From positions 496,001 through 560,000 of the forward strand of contig NZ_QURL01000003.1 of NCBI RefSeq assembly GCF_003403015.1: DNA of 64,000 nucleotides, written 5' to 3'. Numbering within the stretch: the stretch's first letter is position 1; each line of letters begins with the position of its first letter. This document shows, in pieces, positions 8,973 through 17,823 of this stretch. The position numbers were made by a program, and so were the translations under genes. This DNA comes from Fulvimarina endophytica (GTDB lineage: Bacteria > Pseudomonadota > Alphaproteobacteria > Rhizobiales > Rhizobiaceae). Under the pieces are notes generated by a model. That model had not been told where the DNA came from. It saw nothing but the letters and a program-made list of their open reading frames with translations, and searched no databases.

Positions 8973-9000
8973 CGTTGTCATGCGTATGACAACGTTGTCA
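8973..9000. promoter_or_regulatory. LacI-type operator cluster between tctC and the regulator gene
   Basis: Three copies of one half-site occur in 28 bp: CGTTGTCA (8973-8980), TGACAACG (8987-8994) and CGTTGTCA (8993-9000). The last two form the perfect 14-bp palindrome TGACAACGTTGTCA (8987-9000) with a central CG, the usual shape of a LacI/GalR operator. The first two form a second inverted repeat with a 6-nt spacer. The cluster lies 32 nt upstream of the tctC start and 40 nt upstream of the regulator start, so one site could control both directions. Confidence 0.7.
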
Positions 9001-9039
9001 ACTGATGAAATTCGTATTTTTGTTCTGGGGGAGCTGTTG

Positions 9040-10071
9040 GTGAGGAAGATGCAGAAGCGACCGACATTGAAAGATGTCGCTGCCTACAGCCAGGTTAGCA
9101 TCATTTCCGCATCGCGGGCCCTTCGCGGGCTCGAAAACGTCTCCCCGGAGTTGAGGGCGAAGGTGGAGGCGGCGGCCGATGCCCTCGGCTACAGCCGAAA
9201 TCCGATCGCGGGCTCGCTAAGGGGCCAAAGCAGCGACCTCGTCGTGGTGCTCGTTCCGGCCATGACCAACAATGTCTTTCCGGCCGTTGTGGATGGTATC
9301 TATGCGGGTCTTTCACAAACCGGGCTCGGCGTCGTTCTCGGCCTGACGGGCTATGGGATCGAAAGCGAGGAGAGGGTTCTGCGTAACATGCTCGCCTGGT
9401 CGCCAGCGGGCCTAGTTCTGAGTGGTTCGGAGCATACGGACGATACCGAGGCCATGCTGGCGGAGTTCGACGGGCCGATCGTCGAGGTCATGGATATCGA
9501 CGGTGAAACCGAACGGAGCCAGGTCGGACTGTCCCATTTAGAGGCGGGTCGCATGATGGCCGACCATTTCCTCAAATGCGGCTATCGACGGATTGGCTAT
9601 ATCGGAGCATGGGGCGAGCAGCCCTTACGGTCACGCAAGCGACGCATATCGTTCGAGGAGGAGTTGCGACGCAACGGAGTAGAGCTCGTGGGCCGCTTCA
9701 TTCATCCCGATCCCTCATCCGTGTCGGTCGGCGCAGAGAGCTTCGACCGGTTGATCGAGGAGCATTCCGATCTCGAAGCGATCTTCTTTGCCAATGACGA
9801 TCTGGCCCTCGGCGCCATGTCGAACGCGCTCGATCGTGGTCTCTCCATTCCCGACGACATGGCTTTCGCAGGTTTCAACGGTCTCGATGTCTGCGATGTC
9901 GTCCGCCCCCATTTGACGACGATCGTCACGCCCCGCTTCGAGGTCGGCTGCTTAGCCGGAAAGATCATCGCCGACACGTTCAGGACCGGCGAAAACAAAG
10001 GCCCGCAGCAAAGGCGAGAATTGGCCCTGGAACTGCGCCAAGGCGGAACCACGAGGCTTCGGAATGCCTGA
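9040..10071 (+). CDS. LacI-family transcriptional regulator
   Basis: 343 aa from the GTG at 9040, chosen because GGGGGAG (9027-9033) lies 6 nt upstream and the helix-turn-helix then starts at once (RPTLKDVAAYSQVSIISASR); an ATG at 9049 is 3 codons further in. The hinge sequence and a periplasmic-binding-protein-like effector domain follow (VVLVPAMTNNVFPAVVDGIY; late FFANDDLALGAM). The GntR/IdnR-like group of this family usually senses sugar acids. It is divergent from tctCBA and upstream of the ltnD-otnKCI operon, so it probably represses one or both in the absence of a C4 sugar acid; this is inference. Confidence 0.9.
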   Translation: MRKMQKRPTLKDVAAYSQVSIISASRALRGLENVSPELRAKVEAAADALGYSRNPIAGSLRGQSSDLVVVLVPAMTNNVFPAVVDGIYAGLSQTGLGVVLGLTGYGIESEERVLRNMLAWSPAGLVLSGSEHTDDTEAMLAEFDGPIVEVMDIDGETERSQVGLSHLEAGRMMADHFLKCGYRRIGYIGAWGEQPLRSRKRRISFEEELRRNGVELVGRFIHPDPSSVSVGAESFDRLIEEHSDLEAIFFANDDLALGAMSNALDRGLSIPDDMAFAGFNGLDVCDVVRPHLTTIVTPRFEVGCLAGKIIADTFRTGENKGPQQRRELALELRQGGTTRLRNA

Positions 10072-10266
10072 TGCCGTCCGTTTGTTGGCCGGTCCGGCTT
10101 CGGACCCAGTCATGACATCGGGAACGGAGGTGGGAACTGCCTCCGCTCGTTCGCGGAGGAAAGGCGATTTCACATGCAAACGCGCTGGAGACAGCGAGAT
10201 TAAACGGTGCTCGCTTACAGCGTGACCGATCAAACGATGGCCATGAGGCAGGAAGGAAGAACACCA

Positions 10267-11172
10267 ATGCGTGAACACCAGACGATGGCTGTGGTGGGCC
10301 TCGGCTCCATGGGAGAAGGCATGGCGAAGTCTCTGCTTCGGGCCGGTCACACCGTCTACGGTGTCGACCTCGACACAACGCGGATGGCCACCTTCCTCGA
10401 GACCGGTGGCGCGCCCGGCGAGGCGCTGGACAAGGCCGCGGAGATCGATGTTCTCGTCCTCGTCGTCCTCAACGACGTCCAGACGGAAGCGGTCCTGTTC
10501 GGACCGAACGGCTGGGCCGACAAGCTCGGCAAGGGCAAGGTTATCGTCTCCTGCGCAACCGTTCCGCCAGAATTTGCCCGCGAGATGGCGAAGCGCTGCG
10601 AGGAGAAGGGCCTTCTCTATCTCGACGCGCCGATCTCCGGCGGGGCCACGAAGTCGGCCGAAGGGCGGCTCTCGGTCATGGCCTCGGGCTCGCGCGAGGC
10701 CTTTAAGGCGGCGCGGTCGATGCTCGATGCCTGCGCCGAGACCGTGTTCGAACTCTCCGAGGAGCCGGGCCAGGGGAGCGCCATGAAGGCGATCAACCAG
10801 ATGCTCGCCGGCGTCCACATCGCCGCTCTCGCCGAGGCGATGACCTTCGGCATTACCCAAGGGGTCGAGCCGAGGCAGGTGATGGAGGTGATCCCGAAAT
10901 GCGCGGGCACCTCCTGGATGTTCGAGAACCGGGGCCCGCACATCGTCGAGGGCGACTATTCGCCGAATTCGATGGTCGATATCTGGCCGAAGGATCTCGG
11001 CATCGTTCTCGACATCGCCAAGAGGGCGAAGTTCGGTGCGCCGCTGACGGCCGCCGCCCTGCAGCAGTTTCTCGCCGCCTCCGGCTCTGGTCTCGGGTCC
11101 GAGGACGATGCGGCGGTCGCCAAGGTCTATGCCCGCAATGCCGGGATCGAACTCCCGAAAGGTGCGTCATGA
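10267..11172 (+). CDS. ltnD: L-threonate dehydrogenase-like NAD-binding protein (beta-hydroxyacid dehydrogenase family)
   Basis: 301 aa. The Rossmann motif VGLGSMG is at residues 10-16, the substrate-binding DAPISGG at 120-126 and the catalytic lysine K174 in MKAINQM. The ATG at 10267 has a purine-rich ribosome site (GGAAGGAAG, 10251-10259); an upstream in-frame ATG at 10207 is less likely. In tetronate pathways LtnD oxidises the C2 hydroxyl of L-threonate to 2-oxo-tetronate, which an OtnI-type enzyme isomerises before phosphorylation by OtnK. All partners follow directly here, with an ATGA overlap to otnK. Confidence 0.88.
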   Translation: MREHQTMAVVGLGSMGEGMAKSLLRAGHTVYGVDLDTTRMATFLETGGAPGEALDKAAEIDVLVLVVLNDVQTEAVLFGPNGWADKLGKGKVIVSCATVPPEFAREMAKRCEEKGLLYLDAPISGGATKSAEGRLSVMASGSREAFKAARSMLDACAETVFELSEEPGQGSAMKAINQMLAGVHIAALAEAMTFGITQGVEPRQVMEVIPKCAGTSWMFENRGPHIVEGDYSPNSMVDIWPKDLGIVLDIAKRAKFGAPLTAAALQQFLAASGSGLGSEDDAAVAKVYARNAGIELPKGAS

Positions 11173-11309
11173 AGCTCGGCTGCATCGGCGACGATTTTAC
11201 CGGATCGTCGGATCTTGCCAACATGCTCGCCAAGGAGGGCATGCGCGTCACCCAGTTCACGGGAACGCCGTCAGAGGATGCGAGCCCGGACGTGGATGCC
11301 GGCGTCGTC
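11169..11309 (+). repeat. Direct repeat, intact copy of the kinase 5' segment (other copy 3607-3747)
   Basis: About 141 nt of near-identical sequence in the same orientation as 3607-3747, with ten differences by eye. The repeats bracket a 7.4 kb segment holding the IS3 remnant, the hydrolase, TauE and Tct genes, the LacI regulator and ltnD. Recombination between them would delete that segment and could fuse denD to a complete kinase. Confidence 0.8.
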
Positions 11310-12422
11310 GCGCTGAAGTCGCGCACGCTTCCCGCCGAGGATGCCGTCCGCCTGTCCCTCGAAGCGCTCGAATGGCTGAAGGCGCAGGGCTGCACACAGT
11401 TCTTCTTCAAGTACTGCTACACATTCGATTCGACGAGAGAGGGCAATGTCGGCCCGGTGACGGATGCTTTGATGGAGGCGCTCGGTGCGGACCGCACCAT
11501 CGTCTGCCCGGCCTTTCCGGCAACCGGGCGCAGTCTCTATCAGGGCCATCTCTTCGTGAACGGGGTGCTCCTGTCGGAGTCCGGCATGGAGAACCATCCC
11601 CTGACGCCGATGACCGATGCCGATATAAGGCGATGGATGGGCCACCAGACGAAGCACGCGGTCGGCCACGTGGCCGCGACCACCGTCTTTGAGGGAGCCG
11701 ATGCGATCCGCGCGGCGATCGGCGAGGAAGTCGCGGCAGGGCGCCCGGTGATCGTCGTCGACGCCATCCGCGACGCGGACCTGCGCGAGATCGGCCGGGC
11801 GGTGAAGGACATGACGCTGATCACCGGTGGTTCGGGCGTCTCTCTCGGCATTCCTGCGAACCTTCTCGACAAGAGCGACAGGATCGATGTGGCGGCCGAC
11901 TGGTCGGGTCTCGAAGGCCCCGCCGCGATCATCGCGGGCTCGGCCTCGAAGATGACCCGCGCACAGGTCGAGCGCTATGCCGCCTCCAATCCGGCAATGG
12001 AGATCACCGCCGAGATGGTGATGGAGGGCGAGACGAGCCCCGAAGAGGCCGCGCGGTTCGCTTTCGAAGCGGACGGCACGGCGCTGCTTTATTCCTCCGC
12101 CGATCCCGGCACGGTGAAGGCCGCCCAGGCGAGATATGGCCGCGAGACGGTCGCCGGACGGCTCGAGGACTTCTTCGCCGAGACCGCGCGCCAGTTGGTC
12201 GCCGGCGGCGTGACGCGGCTCGTGACGGCGGGCGGCGAGACCTCCGGGGCAGTGGTCGAGGGTCTCGACCTTTCGGCCCTGCGCATCGGCCCCGAAATCG
12301 CGCCCGGCGTTCCGGCCGTCAAAGCCGAGGACCGGGATCTGGTCCTCGCGCTCAAATCCGGCAATTTCGGCGACGCGGATTTCTTCGAAACGGCGCTTCG
12401 CGTTCTTGGAGGAAAGCCATGA
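11169..12422 (+). CDS. otnK: Four-carbon acid sugar kinase (3-oxo-tetronate kinase)
   Basis: 417 aa, full length for the OtnK (formerly DUF1537) family. The N-terminal sugar-acid-binding domain begins GDDFTGSSD (residues 7-15). The C-terminal nucleotide-binding domain carries TGGSGVSLG in the middle and VTAGGETSGAVVEGL near the end. It phosphorylates 3-oxo-tetronate at C4. It overlaps the ltnD stop and the otnC start by 4 nt each. Its first 141 nt are repeated at 3607-3747 in the broken denK, about 93 percent identical by eye. This is the only intact kinase of the type in the window. Confidence 0.93.
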   Translation: MKLGCIGDDFTGSSDLANMLAKEGMRVTQFTGTPSEDASPDVDAGVVALKSRTLPAEDAVRLSLEALEWLKAQGCTQFFFKYCYTFDSTREGNVGPVTDALMEALGADRTIVCPAFPATGRSLYQGHLFVNGVLLSESGMENHPLTPMTDADIRRWMGHQTKHAVGHVAATTVFEGADAIRAAIGEEVAAGRPVIVVDAIRDADLREIGRAVKDMTLITGGSGVSLGIPANLLDKSDRIDVAADWSGLEGPAAIIAGSASKMTRAQVERYAASNPAMEITAEMVMEGETSPEEAARFAFEADGTALLYSSADPGTVKAAQARYGRETVAGRLEDFFAETARQLVAGGVTRLVTAGGETSGAVVEGLDLSALRIGPEIAPGVPAVKAEDRDLVLALKSGNFGDADFFETALRVLGGKP

Positions 12423-13069
12423 GCGCGTCGAGCGACCTGCGCGAAAGCATCTGCATGTTCGCCCGCTCGCTTCATGAGCGCGGCCTGACCCACGGCTCGA
12501 CCGGCAATATCTCGGCGCGCACCCCCGATGGCGGGCTTCTCGTCACGCCCACCGGCTCGTCCTTCATGACCCTCGATCCGGCAAGGCTCAGCCAGTTCGA
12601 TGCCGCAATGAACCTCGTTGGCGGCGACAGGCCGACCAAGGAGATGCCGCTTCACCGTGCCTTCTACGACACCCGGTCGACGGCGGGCGCGATCGTCCAT
12701 CTCCATTCGTGCCATTCCGTCGCCCTGTCGATGATGCCCGATGCGAACGAGGACGACTTCCTGCCGCATCTGACGCCCTATCCGATCATGAAGCTCGGCC
12801 GCGTGAAGCTGTTGCCCTATTTCATGCCCGGCGACGCGGCGATCGGCGAGGCGATCCGGGGCCTTGCCGGCAAGCGGTCCGCCGTGATGCTCGCCAATCA
12901 CGGCCCCGTGGTCGCGGGCAAGGATCTGGAAGCCGCCGTCTATGCGATCGAGGAGCTGGAGGCCTCGGCCCAGCTCGCCATGATGACGCGCGGCCTGGGC
13001 CCCAAAGCGCTGTCCGGCGATCAGGTGAGGCAGCTCGTCGAGACCTTCGATGTGGAGTGGGACGCATGA
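12419..13069 (+). CDS. otnC: 3-oxo-tetronate 4-phosphate decarboxylase (class II aldolase family)
   Basis: 216 aa, aldolase II/adducin fold. Zinc-binding histidines are visible as IVHLHS (H94, H96) and NHGPVV (H161), with the acidic residue in KEMPLH (E75) in the expected catalytic position. OtnC decarboxylates 3-oxo-tetronate 4-phosphate to dihydroxyacetone phosphate, feeding central metabolism. It overlaps both otnK and the isomerase gene by 4 nt. Ribulose-phosphate aldolases share this fold, but the neighbours decide the assignment. Confidence 0.9.
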   Translation: MSASSDLRESICMFARSLHERGLTHGSTGNISARTPDGGLLVTPTGSSFMTLDPARLSQFDAAMNLVGGDRPTKEMPLHRAFYDTRSTAGAIVHLHSCHSVALSMMPDANEDDFLPHLTPYPIMKLGRVKLLPYFMPGDAAIGEAIRGLAGKRSAVMLANHGPVVAGKDLEAAVYAIEELEASAQLAMMTRGLGPKALSGDQVRQLVETFDVEWDA

Positions 13070-13842
13070 GTCATGTGATGCTTTCGGCCAATCTCGGCTT
13101 TCTTTGGACCGATCTCTTACTGACCGACCGCATCCGCGCGGCGAAGGCCGCCGGCTTCGACGCGGTCGAATGTCACTGGCCCTATGGAGAGGAGGCAGCC
13201 CTCGTGAAATCCGCTCTCGAGGAGACGGGGCTTTCCATGCTCGGCCTCAACACCGCGAAAGGCCTGCGCGAAGGCGATGTGGGCCTTGCCGCTCAAGTCG
13301 GCCGCGAGGTCGAGGCCCGTGCCGCGATCGACCAGGCCTTCGACTACGGGCAGGCCATCGGCGCAAAGGCCGTCCATGTGATGGCGGGAACGCTGAAGGG
13401 CCAGGACGAGGAAGCCTGCGCGGCGGTCTTCGCCGGAAACCTTGCCCATGCGGCCGACCGGGCGAAGGCGGCAGGCATGATCGCGCTCATCGAGCCGCTG
13501 AACCCTTACGACAATCCGGACTATGTTCTGATCGGCCTCGACAAGGCCGTGTCGATGATCGAACGCGTCGCGCGGCCCGAACTGAAGATCATGTTCGACT
13601 GCTACCACCTGCAGATCACCGGCGGCGATCTCCTGCGGCGTTTCCGGCTCGTGAAGGATATGGTCGGCCACGTGCAGTTCGCCGGAGTTCCCGATCGGGG
13701 CGAACCGGACCGGGGCGAGGTCGCCTATGACCGCCTCCTGCCGGCGCTCCACGATGCGGGCTGGAACGGTGCCTTCGGAGCCGAATACAAGCCCTCAGGA
13801 AAAACCGGGGACACGCTCGGCTGGATGACCGCTTTTCGGTAA
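13066..13842 (+). CDS. otnI: 2-oxo-tetronate isomerase (hydroxypyruvate isomerase family)
   Basis: 258 aa TIM-barrel protein of the xylose-isomerase-like superfamily. Characteristic segments are AAGFDAVECHWPY, IEPLNPYDNPDY and MFDCYHLQITGGDL, with metal-ligand E, D and H residues, and FGAEYKPSG near the C-terminus. In this operon type it converts 2-oxo-tetronate to 3-oxo-tetronate, the OtnK substrate. It is the last gene of ltnD-otnK-otnC-otnI; decaying IS sequence begins about 150 bp downstream. Confidence 0.88.
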   Translation: MSHVMLSANLGFLWTDLLLTDRIRAAKAAGFDAVECHWPYGEEAALVKSALEETGLSMLGLNTAKGLREGDVGLAAQVGREVEARAAIDQAFDYGQAIGAKAVHVMAGTLKGQDEEACAAVFAGNLAHAADRAKAAGMIALIEPLNPYDNPDYVLIGLDKAVSMIERVARPELKIMFDCYHLQITGGDLLRRFRLVKDMVGHVQFAGVPDRGEPDRGEVAYDRLLPALHDAGWNGAFGAEYKPSGKTGDTLGWMTAFR

Positions 13843-13999
13843 GGGACTGAGCGCGGTGCTAGCCAACTGAATATGCGATGAAGAAAATTATCGCACTTAA
13901 ATACCCGTCCACACGGAAGGCGCTTGAGCGGCGAATCTGCGCCTATTCCGTTGAGGACCTCGCCGACGAGGTCGGAACCGGGCAGAAATAGACGTCGCC

Positions 14000-14696
14000 G
14001 TGACGATCGCCGTTGATGTCGACCGCGACGGGCGGCGCGAAGTCCTGGGTATGGCGATCGGCCCGTCTGAAGCAGAACCGTTCTGGACGGAGTTTCTTCG
14101 GAGCTTGGTTCGTCGCGGCCTCATCGGCGTCAAACTGGTGATCTCCGATGCTCATGAGGGTATCAAAGCCGCCGTCGCTCGTGTCCTGGGCACGACCTGG
14201 CAGCGCTGCCGGATTCACTTTCGACGAAACGCCCTGGCCCATGCCGGAAAGAACAGCTGGCGCCCTGCCGGGCCTTTTACGCCTTGGATGCGTCCACTGG
14301 ACGAATTCATTCGGGCCAGCCCGGACCGCCTCCCAAGGGTCGCTGCCTTCATCGCCACCGCGTTCGAGCCCGATGGCGAATGCCGAAGGGGACGTCCTTG
14401 CCTATATGAGCTTCCCGCCGCAGCACCGGGCGAAGTTGCACTCGACGAACCCGATCGAGCGACTCAACGGCGAAATCAAGCCGCGCACCGGCGTGGTCGG
14501 GTTCGGCGGCAAAACAGTCACCGGCCTCTTTTCGTTCACCGCCTCACTTCCAAACGAGAAGGCCGTTACCCGGCTCGCCGGCGCCATTCTCATGGCGCAG
14601 AACGAGGAATGGGCCGTTCAGCGCTCGCGATATATGACGGTGAAAACTCTCGCCCCCGTCTGGGATGATCCCATCGTCAGCCTGCCCGCTGCATGA
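14000..14696 (+). pseudogene. Broken IS256-family (mutator-type) transposase
   Basis: The middle and end of an IS256 transposase survive in two frames. One frame carries DGRREVLGMAIGPSEAEPFW and VKLVISDAHEGIKAA (a catalytic-Asp region); a second frame picks up at about 14375 with GDVLAYMSFPPQHRAKLHST, NPIERLN and a tail ending DDPIVSLPAA. The first third of the protein is missing, there is an internal deletion or frameshift near 14230-14390, and an abnormal insert separates the NPIERLN region from LAGAILMAQN. It cannot encode an active enzyme. Terminal inverted repeats were not identified. Confidence 0.85.
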
Positions 14697-14902
14697 CAGG
14701 CTGATCAGCTCGACGCTCCCGCGATCAGCGAGGCCAGATGTCAGCTCCACCACGTGGTGGGACACGATCGATGAGGGCCTTCGGTGCCCCGGGGACGCGG
14801 TCCGTTAATTCTTTGTTGAGCACGACGAACGATAGTCTGCCTTAGCGTGCGCCGTTCGTCCGGGACGGCGCCACCAGACCTTGAGATTGTGTCCAGGCGC
14901 CG

Positions 14903-17068
14903 ATGTTTACCTCACGCAGCGATCAGGGCCTCGTGCCGAACCGAAGCAGCAGACGCGAGGCGGAGGCCGAGGCCGAACGCGACGTCTTCCGCAGCGCATC
15001 GCTGATCGATCCGGTCTATGTGATCGGGCGGCTCTGGAAGGCACGCTTCCTCATCCTTCTGTGCGCGATCCTGGGGGCCGGCATCGCAGCGGCCATCGCC
15101 ATGGCGACGCCGAAGCAATACACCGCGACCGCCCAGGTCCTCGTCGATCCGCGCGACATCAAGGTCGTCCAGAACGAGGTGACGCCGAACGGCCTGCCGA
15201 GCGATGCCACTCTCGCGCTGATCGAAAGCCAGACCGCGGTCGTCCATTCCAACGAGGTCCTGCGCACGGTCATCGCCAAGGCGGACCTTCTCAACGACAC
15301 CGATTTCAACGGCAAGGGCTTCTCGATCATCGGCTCGATCCGGGACGCGCTGGGCCTGTCCGAGCGTGCCGAGCCGTCCGCCGAGGGCGCTCCGCTCACC
15401 CATGAGGAACTCGTCACCCTGCGCAATCTGCGCCGCAATATGAGCGCGGTGCGCGAGACCAAGAGCTTCGTCCTCAACCTCTCCATCACCTCGACCTCGC
15501 CCGAGAAGTCGGCGATGCTCGCCAATCTCCTCGCCGAGACCTTCATCACCGAACTGGGCGAGGTCCAGTCCTCGACCGCGCGCCGTGCGAGCGACGCCCT
15601 GTCGAGCCGGCTCGACGAATTGCGGGCGCGGGTGAGCGAGGCCGAACGGGCGGTGGAGACCTACAAGGCCGAGAACGGGCTCGTGGGCGTCGGCGGCCGT
15701 CTCGTCGGCGACGACTACATCCTGCGCATCAACGACCAGCTCGCCCGCTCCAGCGGCGACGTGACCACCCTGCGCAACCGGGTCGAGCAGATGGATGCGG
15801 CCAGCGTCGACGACGTGGTCGAGGGCTCGTTTCCCGAGGAGCTGACCTCCGAGGCGCTCAACCGGCTGCGGGACAACTATTCCGCCCTTGCCCAGGAGCA
15901 GGCGGTGCTCTCGGCATCGCTCGGGCCGCGGCATCCGCGCCGCATCGCCAACGAGGAGGCCATGAGCGCCGCCCGCTCGGCGATCCGCGGCGAGATCGGT
16001 CGCATCGTGGCGGCGAACCGGACGGAGCTTGCCCGCGCCGAATCGACGGACCGCGACCTCAACGCCCAGCTCGACGAATTGAAGTCCAGACGGCTCGCGA
16101 CCAGCGGCTCCTTCGTCAAGCTGCGCGAACTCGAGCGTGAGGTCGAGGCCTCGCGTGCGATCTACGAGGCCTTTCTCCTCAGGGCGCGCGAAACGGGCGA
16201 GCAGGAGCGGCTGAACACGGCCAATGTCCGCGTCATCTCCGCCGCGACGCCGCCTCTCGACCCCTCCAGCATGTCGCGCCGCGTCGTGGTGATGATCGGC
16301 TTCGTGGCCGGTCTTCTCGCAGGTCTCGGCCTCGTCCTGATCCAGGCCCTCTGGGCTCCGATGCGCCGGCTGTTCGCCGAGAACGAGGCGCGATATGCGC
16401 CGGCGGGCGGGCTTGCAGCGGCGCGGACCACGGCCTCGACCGATCCGGATGCGGGCCCGGGTGGCGGAGGCGAGGGTCGTGGCAAGCGCGGGATGGCGCC
16501 CGTCGCTTCCATGCTGCCGGGCCTTCGGGCGAGCGACACGGCCATGCCCGAGCGCGCACTTCGTACGGCGACGGCATCGGCGATCCCATCGACATCGACA
16601 TCGACATCGACATCGGCAGCGGATCGCAGCGATCCCGAGACGGAGGCGAGCGCTCCGGCACCCCTACCTGCCGCAGCGACGACGGTTAAGGGCTGGACGC
16701 TTCGCGGAACGGACCATGCGGACGCATCGCCTGCCAACAAATCCGAAACCGGTTCGGCTTCGGCCGGCGCAGGATCGAACGACCAGCCACGCCGGATGCT
16801 GTCGCGGCGGCTTGCGGCCATGCGCGAGGCCTCGGCAAGCGAGGTGACGCCCGCAAACATTAGCACCGCGCCGGACGAACAGGCAGCTTTCGATGCGCCG
16901 ACGCCTGCCACGCGCCGCCTCTCCGCCCGGATCCGTTCGGTCAAGGAGGGCCGCGAGATGCAGTCGGAGGTCGAGCGGGTCAAGTCGCGGCTGACGAAAC
17001 TGCGCGGTGCGATCGGCGGGGAGGATGCACAGGCGAACGAGGCGCCGCGCGGTGTCTCCCGCGCCTGA
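14903..17068 (+). CDS. Wzz/GumC-type polysaccharide chain-length or transport protein
   Basis: 721 aa. A Wzz domain starts near residue 35, with membrane helix 1 at about 47-68 and helix 2 at about 460-483. The long periplasmic part between them contains coiled-coil-like stretches (RASDALSSRLDELRARVSEA and similar). After helix 2 comes a long, low-complexity, Ala/Ser/Thr/Pro-rich cytoplasmic tail instead of the BY-kinase domain found in fused homologues. Such proteins set polymer length or gate export of exopolysaccharide. No glycosyltransferase, Wza, Wzx or Wzy gene is nearby, so it is an orphan here. Confidence 0.85.
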   Translation: MFTSRSDQGLVPNRSSRREAEAEAERDVFRSASLIDPVYVIGRLWKARFLILLCAILGAGIAAAIAMATPKQYTATAQVLVDPRDIKVVQNEVTPNGLPSDATLALIESQTAVVHSNEVLRTVIAKADLLNDTDFNGKGFSIIGSIRDALGLSERAEPSAEGAPLTHEELVTLRNLRRNMSAVRETKSFVLNLSITSTSPEKSAMLANLLAETFITELGEVQSSTARRASDALSSRLDELRARVSEAERAVETYKAENGLVGVGGRLVGDDYILRINDQLARSSGDVTTLRNRVEQMDAASVDDVVEGSFPEELTSEALNRLRDNYSALAQEQAVLSASLGPRHPRRIANEEAMSAARSAIRGEIGRIVAANRTELARAESTDRDLNAQLDELKSRRLATSGSFVKLRELEREVEASRAIYEAFLLRARETGEQERLNTANVRVISAATPPLDPSSMSRRVVVMIGFVAGLLAGLGLVLIQALWAPMRRLFAENEARYAPAGGLAAARTTASTDPDAGPGGGGEGRGKRGMAPVASMLPGLRASDTAMPERALRTATASAIPSTSTSTSTSAADRSDPETEASAPAPLPAAATTVKGWTLRGTDHADASPANKSETGSASAGAGSNDQPRRMLSRRLAAMREASASEVTPANISTAPDEQAAFDAPTPATRRLSARIRSVKEGREMQSEVERVKSRLTKLRGAIGGEDAQANEAPRGVSRA
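16588..16616 (+). repeat. In-frame hexanucleotide tandem repeat (GACATC)n in the Wzz-type gene
   Basis: Four perfect GACATC units plus flanking partial units encode an alternating Ser-Thr run in the C-terminal tail. The unit is a multiple of three, so slippage would change the length of the tail without breaking the frame. Confidence 0.8.
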
Positions 17069-17069
17069 G

Positions 17070-17597
17070 ATGAGTGCATCCGTTTCGCAGCCGCTCTGGC
17101 GGCCCCTTCGCGAGAGCGACATTCCGCGCCTCGATGCGATCGGCGAGATCGTCCATCCCGATCTTCCCGAGCCGCCCGAGGTCTTCGCCGACCGGCTGCG
17201 GATCTGTCCGGGCGGCGCCTTCGTGCTTTCGACGGGCGCGCGTCCGGATGGCGGCGGCGACGAAGAGCTTGCCGGCTATGCGATCGGTCATCCGGTTCGC
17301 CTGCCGGAGCTTCCGGCCCTCGGCCAGATCCTCGGCGCGCTGCCTGTCGGTGCCGACGCCTTTCTGATCCACGACGTGGCGCTTCTGCCGCAGATGCGCG
17401 GCCGCGGGCTTGCGGCCCCGGTGGTGGAGCTTCTCCTCGGCGCCGCCGTTCCGCTGAAAGAGGCCTGTCTCGTCTCGGTCTACGGGACGGCGGGGTTTTG
17501 GTCGCGCTTCGGATTTCGGCCCGAGACCGGGCGTCTGCCGGCGGGAAAGCTCGCAAGCTACGGTCCGGATGCGGTCTTCATGACGCGTAGGCTCTGA
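17070..17597 (+). CDS. GNAT-family N-acetyltransferase
   Basis: 175 aa from the ATG at 17070, one base after the preceding stop codon, so translation is probably coupled. The acetyl-CoA-binding segment reads VALLPQMRGRGLAAPVVELL (the R-G-R-G-L/A signature), followed by a typical late GNAT motif (GTAGFWSRFGF). The substrate cannot be predicted. Its close spacing suggests co-expression with the Wzz-type gene. Confidence 0.85.
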   Translation: MSASVSQPLWRPLRESDIPRLDAIGEIVHPDLPEPPEVFADRLRICPGGAFVLSTGARPDGGGDEELAGYAIGHPVRLPELPALGQILGALPVGADAFLIHDVALLPQMRGRGLAAPVVELLLGAAVPLKEACLVSVYGTAGFWSRFGFRPETGRLPAGKLASYGPDAVFMTRRL

Positions 17598-17823
17598 CGG
17601 GTCAAAAGGGTTCAGGCGTGCGGTGCAGCGAAGGCGCGCTGCCCGCCCGCACTCCATGCGCAAACCGTGCGCAGTTTTTCATCACCAACGCCGCGCCTTT
17701 CGCCGCCCCGGCCATGGACGTGCGCAAAGCGGGTCCATATACAGGAACGCGACGCCTTCGCGCCTTTGATCCGTCTTCGCGCGAACGGGCCTTCTTCTGT
17801 GATCGAACACGGGGCAGCTGTTG

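Noticed and set aside
14000..14696. An active IS256 transposase
   Set aside because: The N-terminal third is missing and the rest lies in two frames with an internal deletion.
16588..16616. Tandem GACATC units as a possible CRISPR or regulatory repeat
   Set aside because: The units are adjacent, in frame and without spacers inside a coding region; they are a simple sequence repeat.
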